NCBI GenBank assembly: GCA_964434865.1
Contig: CAYSWV010000001.1
Coordinates: 62,001 to 126,000 of the forward strand
Reading direction: 5' to 3'
Length of the DNA: 64,000 bases
DNA from: CAYSWV01 sp964434865
Lineage (GTDB): Bacteria > Cyanobacteriota > Cyanobacteriia > Thermostichales > Thermostichaceae
A model generated the notes under the pieces. That model did no database searches. It had not been told where the DNA came from and saw only the letters and a program-made list of their open reading frames with translations. The translations under genes and the position numbers were made by a program. Position 1 is the first letter of the stretch, and every line of letters starts with the position of its first letter. Of the stretch, positions 17,585-26,020 are shown piece after piece.

Positions 17585-18244
17585 ATGAAACGACTTGTGA
17601 TCTTTGGTATCAAAAATTTTGCCTTGATTGTCCACTACCTGTTCTCAAGTGATAGTGACTATACCGTTGTTGGGTTTACAGTTGATCGCGAGTATCTCGA
17701 CCAAGCAACCTTTAAAGGATTACCTATTGTCCCCTTCGATGAAATTGAAGATCACTTTCCACCTGAAACCCATGATATGTTTGTGGCCATTGGGATTGGC
17801 AAATTAAATACCTTAAGATCCCAAAAAGTTGAGGAGGTCGAAGCCAAAGGCTACCGGGTCACTAGCTTTATTAGTTCAAGAGCAACGGTATCCGGTGATC
17901 TCCAGATTGGCCCTAATACGATGATCATGGAACATGTGTTCCTACACCCTTATGTCCATATTGGCCGTAACTCCATCCTTTGGGGCCTAACGACTGTCGC
18001 CCTACTCTGTCATATCGGTGATCACTGTTGGATTGTGTCAGCTTCATTTGGAGAGTGTTGTACAATCGGGAATAACACCTTTGTGGGGCTCAATGCTACG
18101 ATCGCTCCAGGGTGTACTATAGGTCACAGTAATGTCATTGGGGCGGGAGCTCTCATTACACAAAGTAGTCAAGATTATGCAGTCTTTAAAGGGCATGCTA
18201 GTTTACCCTCCAAAGTGCCAAGTACCCGTCTCCGTAATTTTTAA
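17585..18244 (+). CDS. NeuD/PglD-like hexapeptide-repeat acyltransferase
   Basis: A 219-residue protein with the NeuD/PglD plan: an N-terminal Rossmann-like nucleotide-sugar domain (MKRLVIFGIKNFALIVHYL, then VVGFTVD, FVAIGIGKLN) and a C-terminal left-handed beta-helix of hexapeptide repeats from about residue 95 (SRATVSGDLQIGPNTMIMEH, then IGNNTFVGLNATIAPGCTIG). Family members acetylate sugars such as sialic-acid or bacillosamine precursors. The segment where PglD has its catalytic His pair reads TTVALLCHIGDHCWIVSAS, so the usual residues seem altered and the acyl group or mechanism may differ. I chose the ATG at 17585 over an upstream GTG at 17570. It follows paralogue B by 67 bases. Confidence 0.8.
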   Translation: MKRLVIFGIKNFALIVHYLFSSDSDYTVVGFTVDREYLDQATFKGLPIVPFDEIEDHFPPETHDMFVAIGIGKLNTLRSQKVEEVEAKGYRVTSFISSRATVSGDLQIGPNTMIMEHVFLHPYVHIGRNSILWGLTTVALLCHIGDHCWIVSASFGECCTIGNNTFVGLNATIAPGCTIGHSNVIGAGALITQSSQDYAVFKGHASLPSKVPSTRLRNF

Positions 18245-18277
18245 AGTTAAGTTAAACTTTTCAAGCCTAGTTAGAGA

Positions 18278-18811
18278 TCAAGCCATTAATTTTGAAGGAT
18301 CCGGTACACAGTCCGGTACACAGTCCGGCACAAAGTCAATAATTAGCACAACCCGTTCCTGATCAGTAAAATTCCAGGCCTCATGCTCAACCCGATCATC
18401 AAAGATCAAGACTTTGCCCGGTTCCCATAACCTGGTTTCATCCCTAACACGGAGCTGACAATTGCCTTCCGGCACCGATAGCGGCAAGTGACACCGGAGC
18501 ACCTCCCCCTGATAACCCGTATGGGGCTTAATATGAGTTTGCGGTTGAAGAATCGAAAAGGTGGCCACACCGTGGGTAGGGACGTGCTCTTTGACAATTG
18601 AAGCTGTCGTGGGACATCGGAGTATATTGGGCAACATTACATCCCCATGAGGAAAACTGTAGAGCATATAAACCTGCCAACCCTGATCATAGAGTTTCTT
18701 TTCGATCCAATCGATGAGGTAGTCTCGAATCCCTAAAAACTCTTTGTAAATGGCTTCCCAGTTCTCTTCTAAGATCGGGGTAAACTCGAACTGTTGCGGA
18801 TCATAGAACAT
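18278..18811 (-). CDS. Aspartyl/asparaginyl beta-hydroxylase-type oxygenase
   Basis: A 177-residue Fe(II)/2-oxoglutarate oxygenase of the AspH type, which uses two histidines without an acidic iron ligand. Both are present: H97 in KPHTGY and H143 in VEHEAWN, with FDDR just before. Family members usually end V-D-x-W-H-P; here the chain reads IIDF and then VPDCVPDCVPD, encoded by a 12-bp tandem repeat at 18300-18335. The ATG has GAGG eight bases upstream. It lies on the opposite strand, convergent with the hexapeptide gene and divergent from the acyltransferase gene. Related small enzymes hydroxylate free or carrier-bound amino acids and peptides; the substrate here is unknown. Confidence 0.85.
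   Translation of the reverse strand: MFYDPQQFEFTPILEENWEAIYKEFLGIRDYLIDWIEKKLYDQGWQVYMLYSFPHGDVMLPNILRCPTTASIVKEHVPTHGVATFSILQPQTHIKPHTGYQGEVLRCHLPLSVPEGNCQLRVRDETRLWEPGKVLIFDDRVEHEAWNFTDQERVVLIIDFVPDCVPDCVPDPSKLMA
18300..18335. repeat. 12-bp coding tandem repeat (three copies) in the AspH-type gene
   Basis: Two copies of ccggtacacagt and a third differing copy (ccggcacaaagt) lie in frame and encode the repeated Val-Pro-Asp-Cys tail of the hydroxylase. Because the unit is a multiple of three, copy-number change would alter protein length without a frameshift. Confidence 0.8.
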
Positions 18812-18954
18812 AAGCTCAACCTCTTGTAATAACAGTTTGTAATAACGGTGAGGATGGGACTAGCTTAGCTTCACCTCGAATACTGACCCTCTGAGTAAGC
18901 ATGGTGTAGAGAGACGTGTTGTAATATGACTATATTTGACCCCAACGGCCAATC

Positions 18955-20457
18955 ATGAAACCCCTTTGCCCAGTTTCACGAGATCATTTTAACCGTTACT
19001 TTTTACATGGATCCTCTTGTAACCACTCGTTTAGTATGCGAATTGACAGGATATTGGATCCACAGCGTCTCCAGCAAGCCACGCTACTGGTTATGCAACG
19101 ACATAGTGTTTTAAGGTCTCGGATTAAAGTTGATTTAGCTTTTCCCGAAAAGTACTTTTGGTCTGAGATCGATGAAACCAATCTGAAAGCACCTCTTATT
19201 TTTAAAGAATTATCTTGTTCAGAACCTGACCTTGATCACGAATTAAATGCCAGCGATAGATACTACAATAATCAGGTTATTCATTTAGAATCAACTTATC
19301 CCTTTAAGTTAGTTTGTATTTTTTGGACTCAGGGCTTGACCCATTTACAGTTTGTCTCTTCACATGTTGCTTGTGATGGGATGAGTATGTTTATCTTTTT
19401 TACTGATCTATTTCGCTATTACTCAGAGCTAGAGGCCGGAGAACAGCCCCTCGTAGATCCCCTCCCTTATCTATACGATTGGAAATCGTTGTTTGGCATT
19501 GGCTTTACCTATCAAGCTAAACGAGCCACCCAAAGTCCGATTTTGATGCAGTATCGCCTCCAACTTCAACGCAATGCCCAGCGATACGGTGACGAGCGAG
19601 ATTGGCAAGATCTGTTGCAAGTAGCCGAAGCTAAAAAAGCCAAACAGCAAGAATCCTGGGATGCGGATCAAGAGGCTAATATCTTAGTTGCCTTTCCCAG
19701 GCTAGCGCCTATCGAGCAAATCAAAGACCTGGATCCCCATTTGGCCCCCATTTGGTTTCGCTATTTTGAGTTTACTGAGGCTCAATCAGATGGGTTGCGA
19801 AATTTTGCTAAAGCTCATGAGTCTTCTGTTCATGAAGTTTTAAACTTGGCTTACTTAAAATGTCAAATCGACATGGCCGAAGCCCACAATGAAATAGTTG
19901 AACTGATCAATCTTTATTATCCACTCAATACTCGTACCCTCGCCAAAGATCCCAGAGCTCAGTACTCGATGGGAAACTTTATCTCATTGCAAAATTATCG
20001 ATTTAAGTGTCAGGGAAGTCAGGAAGATATTACCTCTTTTCTAAAAAAGATTAACATCCAAACCCATTACACAGATAACTCAACCGCTCAAGAAGAAGAA
20101 TGGTTAACTTTAATGAAAGCAGCACTCCTAAAAACCATCTATCAAGAAGCGGTCAGAGGTGAAGACTGGCGAATTTTTTTGAGTTTATTTCTCAACCAAA
20201 CCCAACCTTATTTTCGCAATATCACAACGATCCTGACCACAAACGTGGGCATTGTTGACCGGCATCTGAAAAGTAACCTGAATGTTGTGGCCATTCGATC
20301 GATCCCACTGACACGACGATATTACCTGGGGATGTCTATTTTTAAAAGGAAGATCTTACTGACAGCTAGCTATATTCCAGACCTATTAGTCTCTGAACAT
20401 ATAGACGAAGTGTGGCAGCGCACGATTCACTATTTAACGACTTTTGCTCAGTTTTAA
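18955..20457 (+). CDS. Stand-alone condensation-domain-like acyltransferase
   Basis: A 500-residue protein with the overall pattern of the chloramphenicol-acetyltransferase/condensation superfamily (NRPS C domains, PapA and WS/DGAT-type acyltransferases). The N-terminal third has DPQRLQQATLLVMQRHSVLR, typical of the donor half. The active-site motif HHxxxDG appears as S136-H137-V-A-C-D141-G142, so the second, catalytic His and the Asp-Gly are kept while the first His is Ser. A later LTTNVGIVD resembles the second-half sheet motif (often S/N-x-G). No carrier or adenylation domain is attached. It likely joins an acyl or aminoacyl group to an alcohol or amine; substrates unknown. The next gene starts 29 bases later. 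Confidence 0.75.
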   Translation: MKPLCPVSRDHFNRYFLHGSSCNHSFSMRIDRILDPQRLQQATLLVMQRHSVLRSRIKVDLAFPEKYFWSEIDETNLKAPLIFKELSCSEPDLDHELNASDRYYNNQVIHLESTYPFKLVCIFWTQGLTHLQFVSSHVACDGMSMFIFFTDLFRYYSELEAGEQPLVDPLPYLYDWKSLFGIGFTYQAKRATQSPILMQYRLQLQRNAQRYGDERDWQDLLQVAEAKKAKQQESWDADQEANILVAFPRLAPIEQIKDLDPHLAPIWFRYFEFTEAQSDGLRNFAKAHESSVHEVLNLAYLKCQIDMAEAHNEIVELINLYYPLNTRTLAKDPRAQYSMGNFISLQNYRFKCQGSQEDITSFLKKINIQTHYTDNSTAQEEEWLTLMKAALLKTIYQEAVRGEDWRIFLSLFLNQTQPYFRNITTILTTNVGIVDRHLKSNLNVVAIRSIPLTRRYYLGMSIFKRKILLTASYIPDLLVSEHIDEVWQRTIHYLTTFAQF

Positions 20458-20486
20458 TGGGCTGACGTCTAGGAGTTAAGGCAACC

Positions 20487-21731
20487 ATGAGTCACTTTGG
20501 TATTCTCTGTCCCCCTGCTGTAGGTCATTTACATCCCCTGTCGGCACTGGGTCATGAGTTGCAACAGCGAGGGCATCAGGTTACTGTTTTTGGGTTAATC
20601 GATATCCAGACAACGGTTGAGCAGGCACAACTAGGCTTTCAGGGAGTGGGGGAGCATGAATTTCCCAAGGGAACCTTGCAAGCTAGTCTCACAGAAGGGG
20701 TTCAAAGTAATCCCACCAAATGGGGGATGGGCAGTTGGATCGAGGTGTTATCCAGTTGTCATCTCACTCATGGGCTGGAGGTGATGCAATCCAGTCAATT
20801 AGATGTGCTCATTACCGATCCCAGCTCGCCTGAAGGCGGGACCTTAGCTGAAAAATTAGATATTCCCTTTGCATCGGTCTTCTGTGGCTTAATTACGATT
20901 CCCGAAGAAACGATCCCGCCACCTGCCACCACATGGCCCTATGCTAAAGACCTCAAGAGCCGCCAACGTAATCTAGCTGCTTATGAAACCCTGCAAACCC
21001 GACGAGATCCAGTTAAAAAACTTCTGAATCACTATCGCCAACGCTGGAATTTACCGGAATACACCCTCCTATTTAGAGATGAACTCTCACCGCTGGCCCA
21101 ACTGAGTCAATTACCCCCTGCTTTTGAATATCCGCGTGATCAGCTCCCGGATTGGTTTCATTTCACCGGTCCTCTACTCAATCCAGCCTTACGACCAACC
21201 CCCGACTTTCCCTATGATCAGTTAGATGGTAGACCTTTGATCTATGCCTCACTGGGAACTGTCCACAATCGAAGACCTCGAATTTTTCGGACTATAGCTA
21301 AAGTTTGCGATAGCCTCAATTTACAACTAGTAATGTCTTTGGGCTGGGGGATTCCAGCGGAAAAAGCAGTCGGCTTACCTGGCCATCCGATTGTGGTAGA
21401 TTTTGCGCCGCAGTCCGATTTAATTCAAAGAGCAGCGTTAGTGATCAACAATGGAGGTTTGAATACTGTCCTGGAGTGCTTAAGTCATGGGGTTCCAGTT
21501 TTGGCCATTCCCACAGGATTTGATAATCCAGGGATCTCAGCCCGCCTCGCCTGGACAGGTGCTGGAGAGTTTATTTTGCCGACCGAGGTGACTCCACCTA
21601 GACTCAAGCAGATGTTGCAACAAATGTTACGTCTCAGATCTTATAAGCACCAAGCAGAAGCCTTACAGGAACAGATCCGGCAGTCCGGAGGATCCCAGCT
21701 AGCCGCAACTCTAGTTGAAAAGGTTCTCTGA
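20487..21731 (+). CDS. UGT/CrtX-type glycosyltransferase
   Basis: A 414-residue GT-B fold glycosyltransferase of family GT1, resembling zeaxanthin glucosyltransferase and macrolide glycosyltransferases. The N-terminal acceptor domain begins FGILCPPAVGHLHPLSALG. The C-terminal donor domain contains YASLGTV, then VDFAPQSDLIQRAALVINNG and GLNTVLECLSHGVPVLAIP, ending DNPGISARLAWTGAGEFI. The usual THGG donor motif reads NNGG, so the donor-contacting His is absent. The start has AAGG five bases upstream. It is last in the 14028-21731 plus-strand run and 29 bases after the acyltransferase, suggesting that a lipid-like or small-molecule acceptor is both acylated and glycosylated. A carotenoid acceptor is possible but unproven. 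Confidence 0.88.
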   Translation: MSHFGILCPPAVGHLHPLSALGHELQQRGHQVTVFGLIDIQTTVEQAQLGFQGVGEHEFPKGTLQASLTEGVQSNPTKWGMGSWIEVLSSCHLTHGLEVMQSSQLDVLITDPSSPEGGTLAEKLDIPFASVFCGLITIPEETIPPPATTWPYAKDLKSRQRNLAAYETLQTRRDPVKKLLNHYRQRWNLPEYTLLFRDELSPLAQLSQLPPAFEYPRDQLPDWFHFTGPLLNPALRPTPDFPYDQLDGRPLIYASLGTVHNRRPRIFRTIAKVCDSLNLQLVMSLGWGIPAEKAVGLPGHPIVVDFAPQSDLIQRAALVINNGGLNTVLECLSHGVPVLAIPTGFDNPGISARLAWTGAGEFILPTEVTPPRLKQMLQQMLRLRSYKHQAEALQEQIRQSGGSQLAATLVEKVL

Positions 21732-21751
21732 GATCTAGATCGGCTTTTGAG

Positions 21752-22501
21752 CTAGAAAATACCAAATAACTTTTTAGGCTTGGTTTGCAGGCCTTCACGG
21801 AGAGTTTGAATAGTTTCACGTCCACTGGCTTCATTAATCCCCGTAGCCATCGCAATCAAAGCAACTCGTTGGTCATCTGACATCTTGGCATCAGTAAAGT
21901 CAGCACCATCGATCATCAGACCCACCAACAGACTCCCCTGTAAACTACAACCGGTCAAATTGGCTTGCCGAAAATCAGCTCCACTGAGATTACAACTCAC
22001 TAATGAACACCCCAACAAATTAGCCCGCTGTAAAATCGATTGCTCAAAGGATGATTCAAAGAAATTACCATCTATCAAACTGGCAGCGACTAAACTGGCC
22101 TGCTTAAATGAAGCATTATTGAAGCGGCTACCTTGAAATGAAGCTTTATCTAACTTAGCTTGAGTCAAATTGCAGTAGTCGCCGACGGCCTGCGATAAGG
22201 TTGATCCCCTCAGGTCAGCACCTGTAAAGTTGCCCCGATCTAAATCAGCTCTGCGAAAATTAGCTAACCTTAGATCGGCTTGCTTCAAGCTAACTCCACG
22301 CAGATTGGCTCGCTGTAAAGAAGCCTTTGGCATCTGAACTTTATCAAATAAGCCTCGCGAAAGGCTAGCACCTGAAAGATCGGCTCCCAATAACGAGCGT
22401 TTGCTGCGAATTGCTTCTAACAACTCCCGTGTGGTTTCGATCCGAAGGGGTTCTCGCTGTTGCCCAGGGTTGGAAGCTGTCACACCTAGAGTTCCCACCA
22501 T
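21752..22501 (-). CDS. Pentapeptide-repeat protein
   Basis: A 249-residue protein with about 28 pentapeptides between residues 38 and 205 (GADLSGASLSRGLFDKVQMP, then ANLRGVSLKQADLRLANFRR), forming a beta-helix. Ahead of it lies a 35-residue N-terminal region (LRIETTRELLEAIRSKRSLL), and after it a 40-residue C-terminal region with a charged helix ending KPKKLFGIF. There is no signal peptide. Compared with the other two pentapeptide proteins in this window it has more Ser and Phe at the repeat centre. It is convergent with the glycosyltransferase, only 20 bases apart. Function unknown. Confidence 0.88.
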   Translation of the reverse strand: MVGTLGVTASNPGQQREPLRIETTRELLEAIRSKRSLLGADLSGASLSRGLFDKVQMPKASLQRANLRGVSLKQADLRLANFRRADLDRGNFTGADLRGSTLSQAVGDYCNLTQAKLDKASFQGSRFNNASFKQASLVAASLIDGNFFESSFEQSILQRANLLGCSLVSCNLSGADFRQANLTGCSLQGSLLVGLMIDGADFTDAKMSDDQRVALIAMATGINEASGRETIQTLREGLQTKPKKLFGIF

Positions 22502-22753
22502 AATTGTTGTGCTCGTTTGATGACTCTACGTTAACTGGTAGTGCTCATTGATAGGTTAATCTAGCGTTAAGATAAACACAAATGAAGTAATTGTCTGTGA
22601 AATGCAAAGGTGCCATTTTGAGGCTTAATTTGAGGCTTTAAATAAAGGTACCAGGGTTCAGATTTGATCTGGATTAGGGTAAGTTATGAGGTTGGTGTTG
22701 ATCACAACTTTAAGCTGTATCCTAAAAAACATAATGCTAGAAAACTATTGACT

Positions 22754-23692
22754 ATGAAAGTCGTATTCATTATAGATCCACTTGAGTTATTACAGAAAGA
22801 GCACGATACCAGTTTGGCTTTAATGGTAGCTCTGCAACAGCGGCACCATGAGATTTTCTGCTTACAACAGACTCAGCTTTACTTTAATCAGAATCAGACT
22901 TGGGGTCAGGTCCACCGCCTGGTTCTAAACCTTCAGCACCAACCTTGGTATCAGATTTTAGAAACTATGCGGATGCCTTTAAGCCAGTGTCACGCTGTCT
23001 GGATGCGTAAAGATCCACCCGTTGATGATGCCTATCTGTATGCCACCCAATTATTGGATCTCATTCCAGCACCAACCTTGGTTGTCAATCATCCTGCTAG
23101 TCTGCGCTCAGCCAATGAAAAGCTTTATGCCCTACAGTTTAGCCAGTGGATACCCAAAACCATTGTCAGTTCAGATCGGACCACTCTAAGAGCCTTTCTC
23201 GAACAAGAAGCCCATATTGTACTTAAGCCTTTGGGTGGCAAAGGAGGCGAAGGCATCTTAATGCTCAAACAAGGTGATCCCAATACCAATTCATTGATTG
23301 AACTCGCAACTCAGCAAGGTAAAGTGCCGATTATGGCTCAAGAGTATTTACCCGCCGCTCAACAAGGCGACAAACGGATATTACTGCTTGAAGGACACCC
23401 GATTGGAGCCGTTAACCGCATTCCAGGCCAGGGGGATTTTCGGGGCAATATTGCAGCGGGCGGCCATGTAGCTCCGGCTGAGGTAACTGAAGTAGAGCAA
23501 GCTTTGTGTGCTGATCTAGCCCCCAAGTTACAACAAGATCAGCTCTATTTTGTGGGGATTGATGTGATTGGAGAACGGCTCACTGAGGTTAATGTGACCA
23601 GTCCAACCATGTTGCAGGAGATGAGTACTTTGTCAGGCCACAATTTGGCTGATCAGGTGGCTCATTGGCTAGAACAGAAGGCTCAAGCTTAG
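22754..23692 (+). CDS. gshB: Glutathione synthetase
   Basis: A 312-residue prokaryotic glutathione synthetase, an ATP-grasp enzyme that adds glycine to gamma-glutamylcysteine. The start at the ATG at 22754 gives the family N-terminus MKVVFIIDPLELLQKEHDTS; the longer open frame upstream does not look like this family. The N-terminal domain holds DAVWMRKDPPVDDAYLYA-type residues, and the ATP-grasp domain contains VLKPLGGKGGEGI (nucleotide loop), QEYLPAAQQGDKRI, GNIAAGGH and the C-terminal EVNVTSPT. Full length. Its 3' end lies 29 bases before the ruvB ATG. Confidence 0.96.
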   Translation: MKVVFIIDPLELLQKEHDTSLALMVALQQRHHEIFCLQQTQLYFNQNQTWGQVHRLVLNLQHQPWYQILETMRMPLSQCHAVWMRKDPPVDDAYLYATQLLDLIPAPTLVVNHPASLRSANEKLYALQFSQWIPKTIVSSDRTTLRAFLEQEAHIVLKPLGGKGGEGILMLKQGDPNTNSLIELATQQGKVPIMAQEYLPAAQQGDKRILLLEGHPIGAVNRIPGQGDFRGNIAAGGHVAPAEVTEVEQALCADLAPKLQQDQLYFVGIDVIGERLTEVNVTSPTMLQEMSTLSGHNLADQVAHWLEQKAQA

Positions 23693-23721
23693 AGCTGTTG
23701 ACCTATCAAGAGTTCGTTGTC

Positions 23722-24804
23722 ATGGCTATTATTTCTTCTCAATCTTCAGGTGATCTCAATCCACAAAAGCCACCACCTCAGTCTGAGTTACTCCAACCCC
23801 AAGCTCAAACCGATGAACCCGCCCGTCAAGAAGACTCGCTTCGCCCCAAGACACTTGCTGATTACATTGGCCAAACAGAACTCAAAGATGTGCTCGCCAT
23901 TGCTATTGCAGCAGCTCAGTCCCGACAAGAGCCTCTCGATCACCTGCTATTTTATGGTCCCCCAGGGTTAGGCAAAACCACCGTAGCAGCCGCTTTAGCC
24001 AGCGAAATGGGATCTACGATTTATATGACTACGGCCCCGGCTTTGGAAAGTCCACGAGACATTGCAGGGTATCTGGTGCGATTGCAACGCGGCGATATCT
24101 TATTTATTGATGAGATCCATCGTCTCTCTAAAGTGACTGAAGAGCTGCTGTACCCTGCTATGGAAGACTACCGGCTGGATATCACGATTGGCAAGGGTCG
24201 CTCAGCACGGATGACATCGGTAAAACTAGCTAAATTCACCCTAGTTGGAGCTACAACTCGAGTCGGCGCGCTCACCTCACCCTTGCGAGATCGCTTTGGG
24301 CATGTCCAACGACTACGCTACTACGAGCCAGAGGAATTAATTCAAATTGTCCAACGAACAGCTGGCTTACTGGCAACCCCCATTGATCAAGAGGGAGCCG
24401 CTGAAATTGCCCGCCGGGCTCGTGGGACCCCACGGATTGCCAACCGTCTGTTTAAACGAGTGCGTGACTATGCTGAAGTTCGAAGCGATGGATCCATCAA
24501 TGCTGAAGTAGCTGCCGCTGCCTTAGAACTTTTTAATGTTGATCCAAAAGGCTTAGACTGGACAGATCGCAAGTTACTCACCATGATGATTGAACAGTTT
24601 AATGGTGGACCAGTAGGCTTAGATACAATGGCGGCAACAACTGGAGAAGATCCCCAAACCATTGAAGAAGTGTATGAACCTTATCTATTACAAATCGGTT
24701 ATTTACAACGGACCGCTCGGGGCCGAGTCGTCACTCCAGCCGCGTTGCAGCACTTAGGTTACAATGCCCAAACTGCTCTACCATTATGGGAAGTCAATCC
24801 TTAA
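23722..24804 (+). CDS. ruvB: Holliday junction branch-migration ATPase RuvB
   Basis: A 360-residue AAA+ motor that drives branch migration of Holliday junctions with RuvA. Walker A is GPPGLGKTT, Walker B ILFIDEIHRL, sensor 1 VGATTRVG, the arginine-finger region PLRDRFG, and the C-terminal winged helix includes GLDWTDRKLL and PYLLQIGYLQRTARGRV. The ATG at 23722 is chosen; starting further upstream would overlap gshB. A 45-residue, Gln/Pro-rich N-terminal extension precedes the conserved LRPKTLADYIGQ, as is common in cyanobacteria. A ferredoxin gene follows by 15 bases. Confidence 0.97.
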   Translation: MAIISSQSSGDLNPQKPPPQSELLQPQAQTDEPARQEDSLRPKTLADYIGQTELKDVLAIAIAAAQSRQEPLDHLLFYGPPGLGKTTVAAALASEMGSTIYMTTAPALESPRDIAGYLVRLQRGDILFIDEIHRLSKVTEELLYPAMEDYRLDITIGKGRSARMTSVKLAKFTLVGATTRVGALTSPLRDRFGHVQRLRYYEPEELIQIVQRTAGLLATPIDQEGAAEIARRARGTPRIANRLFKRVRDYAEVRSDGSINAEVAAAALELFNVDPKGLDWTDRKLLTMMIEQFNGGPVGLDTMAATTGEDPQTIEEVYEPYLLQIGYLQRTARGRVVTPAALQHLGYNAQTALPLWEVNP

Positions 24805-24819
24805 GCGGGAAGATTTGAT

Positions 24820-25152
24820 ATGCCTACTGTCACTGCTCAAGGTCAAACCTTTGCATGTCCTCAGGGGGTCAATTTACGCCGAGTCCTCCTAGATCAAGGG
24901 ATTGATCTTTATAATGGTCAGTCACAATTGATCAATTGTCATGGGCTAGGAACCTGTGGTACTTGTGCCGTGGAAGTTATTGGAGCGGTTTCGGAACAGC
25001 AGATTCGGGAAATATGGCGATTATCATTACCCCCGCATGCTTTAGACCGGGGCTTACGACTAGCGTGCCAGACTCAAGTGATAGGTGATGTCAAGATCCG
25101 AAAATTTGAAGGATTTTGGGGCCATCAGACTCAGGTGAAATGGAATCATTGA
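24820..25152 (+). CDS. 2Fe-2S ferredoxin
   Basis: A 110-residue plant/adrenodoxin-fold ferredoxin. The cluster cysteines are C40, C46, C49 (CHGLGTCGTC) and C83 (LACQ), giving C-X5-C-X2-C...C rather than the C-X4-C-X2-C of photosynthetic PetF. That spacing is nearer to adrenodoxin-like electron donors to oxygenases or biosynthetic enzymes, so it is probably not the main photosystem I acceptor. The start has GGGAAG upstream. It lies 15 bases after ruvB and may be cotranscribed. Its redox partner cannot be read from context. Confidence 0.9.
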   Translation: MPTVTAQGQTFACPQGVNLRRVLLDQGIDLYNGQSQLINCHGLGTCGTCAVEVIGAVSEQQIREIWRLSLPPHALDRGLRLACQTQVIGDVKIRKFEGFWGHQTQVKWNH

Positions 25153-25241
25153 AGTATTCTAATAGAACCTAGCTTGACCCAAGCCTTACTCATGATCTTA
25201 GATGGACAATTTTGGATGGATCATTTTTTCATGGACAACAC

Positions 25242-25279
25242 TAGATAGCCTAGGGATGTTTAGATAGCGTAGGGATGTT
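25242..25279. repeat. 19-bp direct duplication carrying a start codon
   Basis: tagatagcctagggatgtt (25242-25260) is repeated with one change at 25261-25279. The second copy contains the start codon of the transaldolase-like gene (25275). The first copy holds an equivalent ATG that opens the three-codon frame Met-Phe-Arg-stop, directly upstream of the real start. Confidence 0.85.
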
Positions 25280-25955
25280 AAAACTTTTCTTAGATTCAGC
25301 TGACTTAAAAGTAGCCGAAACCTGGCTTACCAGTGGTCTCTTCTATGGTGTCACCAGCAACCCCCTCATCCTAGAACGAGCGGGTCTCAAAAACAACTTG
25401 GCTACCCTAACTCACCTAATGCAAACCTGGGATCAACTGGAGAGCCAAGAGATCCAAGTTCAGGCTTGGGGAGCCGATCCAGATCAGATGTTAGCTTGTG
25501 CCCATGATTTACTTGAACAGGCAGCCCCTCTCAAAGCAAGAGTCGTGATCAAGATACCGGTCACGGCTAATGGTCTGATTGTGGCCCAGCGATTAAAACA
25601 GCAACGGCAATGGGTAACTTTAACGGCAAGCTATGCCACTCATCAAGCGATCCTGGCCCATTTAACTCAAGCTGATTATCTGGCTCCTTACTTAGGCCGG
25701 ATGCTAGATCAGGGATTACCTGCTCATGACCAGCTAATTACGATGCATCAACTTTTACAAACTCATCAGAGTTCAACTCAGATCTTAGTGGCAAGTTTAA
25801 GGCAGATTGAAGATATTGTAAAACTGGCAACAGCAGGGATCTCATGCTTTACACTGCGAGCCGAGTTAGCCGAACAACTGCTTGAAGTCCCCTTAACTGA
25901 TGCAGCCTCTATCAATTTTGAAGCCATTGCTACACGCGATGCAGGAGCAATCTAA
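25275..25955 (+). CDS. Transaldolase-like / fructose-6-phosphate aldolase family protein
   Basis: A 226-residue class I aldolase of the short transaldolase (TalC/FSA) type. The Schiff-base lysine is K93 in VVIKIPVTANG, and the family start LFLDSADLKVAETW, GVTSNPLIL and YLAPYLGRMLDQG are clear. Members either cleave fructose 6-phosphate or act as transaldolases in the pentose phosphate and Calvin pathways. In place of the usual TAVYG after the core it reads TASYA, and the protein is a little variable toward the C-terminus, so I would not fix the activity. The start codon lies in the second copy of a 19-bp duplication; the purine stretch AGGG directly touches the ATG. Confidence 0.85.
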   Translation: MLKLFLDSADLKVAETWLTSGLFYGVTSNPLILERAGLKNNLATLTHLMQTWDQLESQEIQVQAWGADPDQMLACAHDLLEQAAPLKARVVIKIPVTANGLIVAQRLKQQRQWVTLTASYATHQAILAHLTQADYLAPYLGRMLDQGLPAHDQLITMHQLLQTHQSSTQILVASLRQIEDIVKLATAGISCFTLRAELAEQLLEVPLTDAASINFEAIATRDAGAI

Positions 25956-25988
25956 TTCTATCACTAGTGGGCAATTCAGTACCTATCG

Positions 25989-26020
25989 CACAGTTACTTC
26001 AATACACAGTTACTTCAATA
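25989..26020. repeat. 16-bp direct duplication at the end of the BMP gene
   Basis: cacagttacttcaata occurs twice back to back (25989-26004, 26005-26020). The second copy overlaps the final codons and stop of the minus-strand BMP-family gene, so the stop codon with its flank has been duplicated downstream of the gene. Confidence 0.88.
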
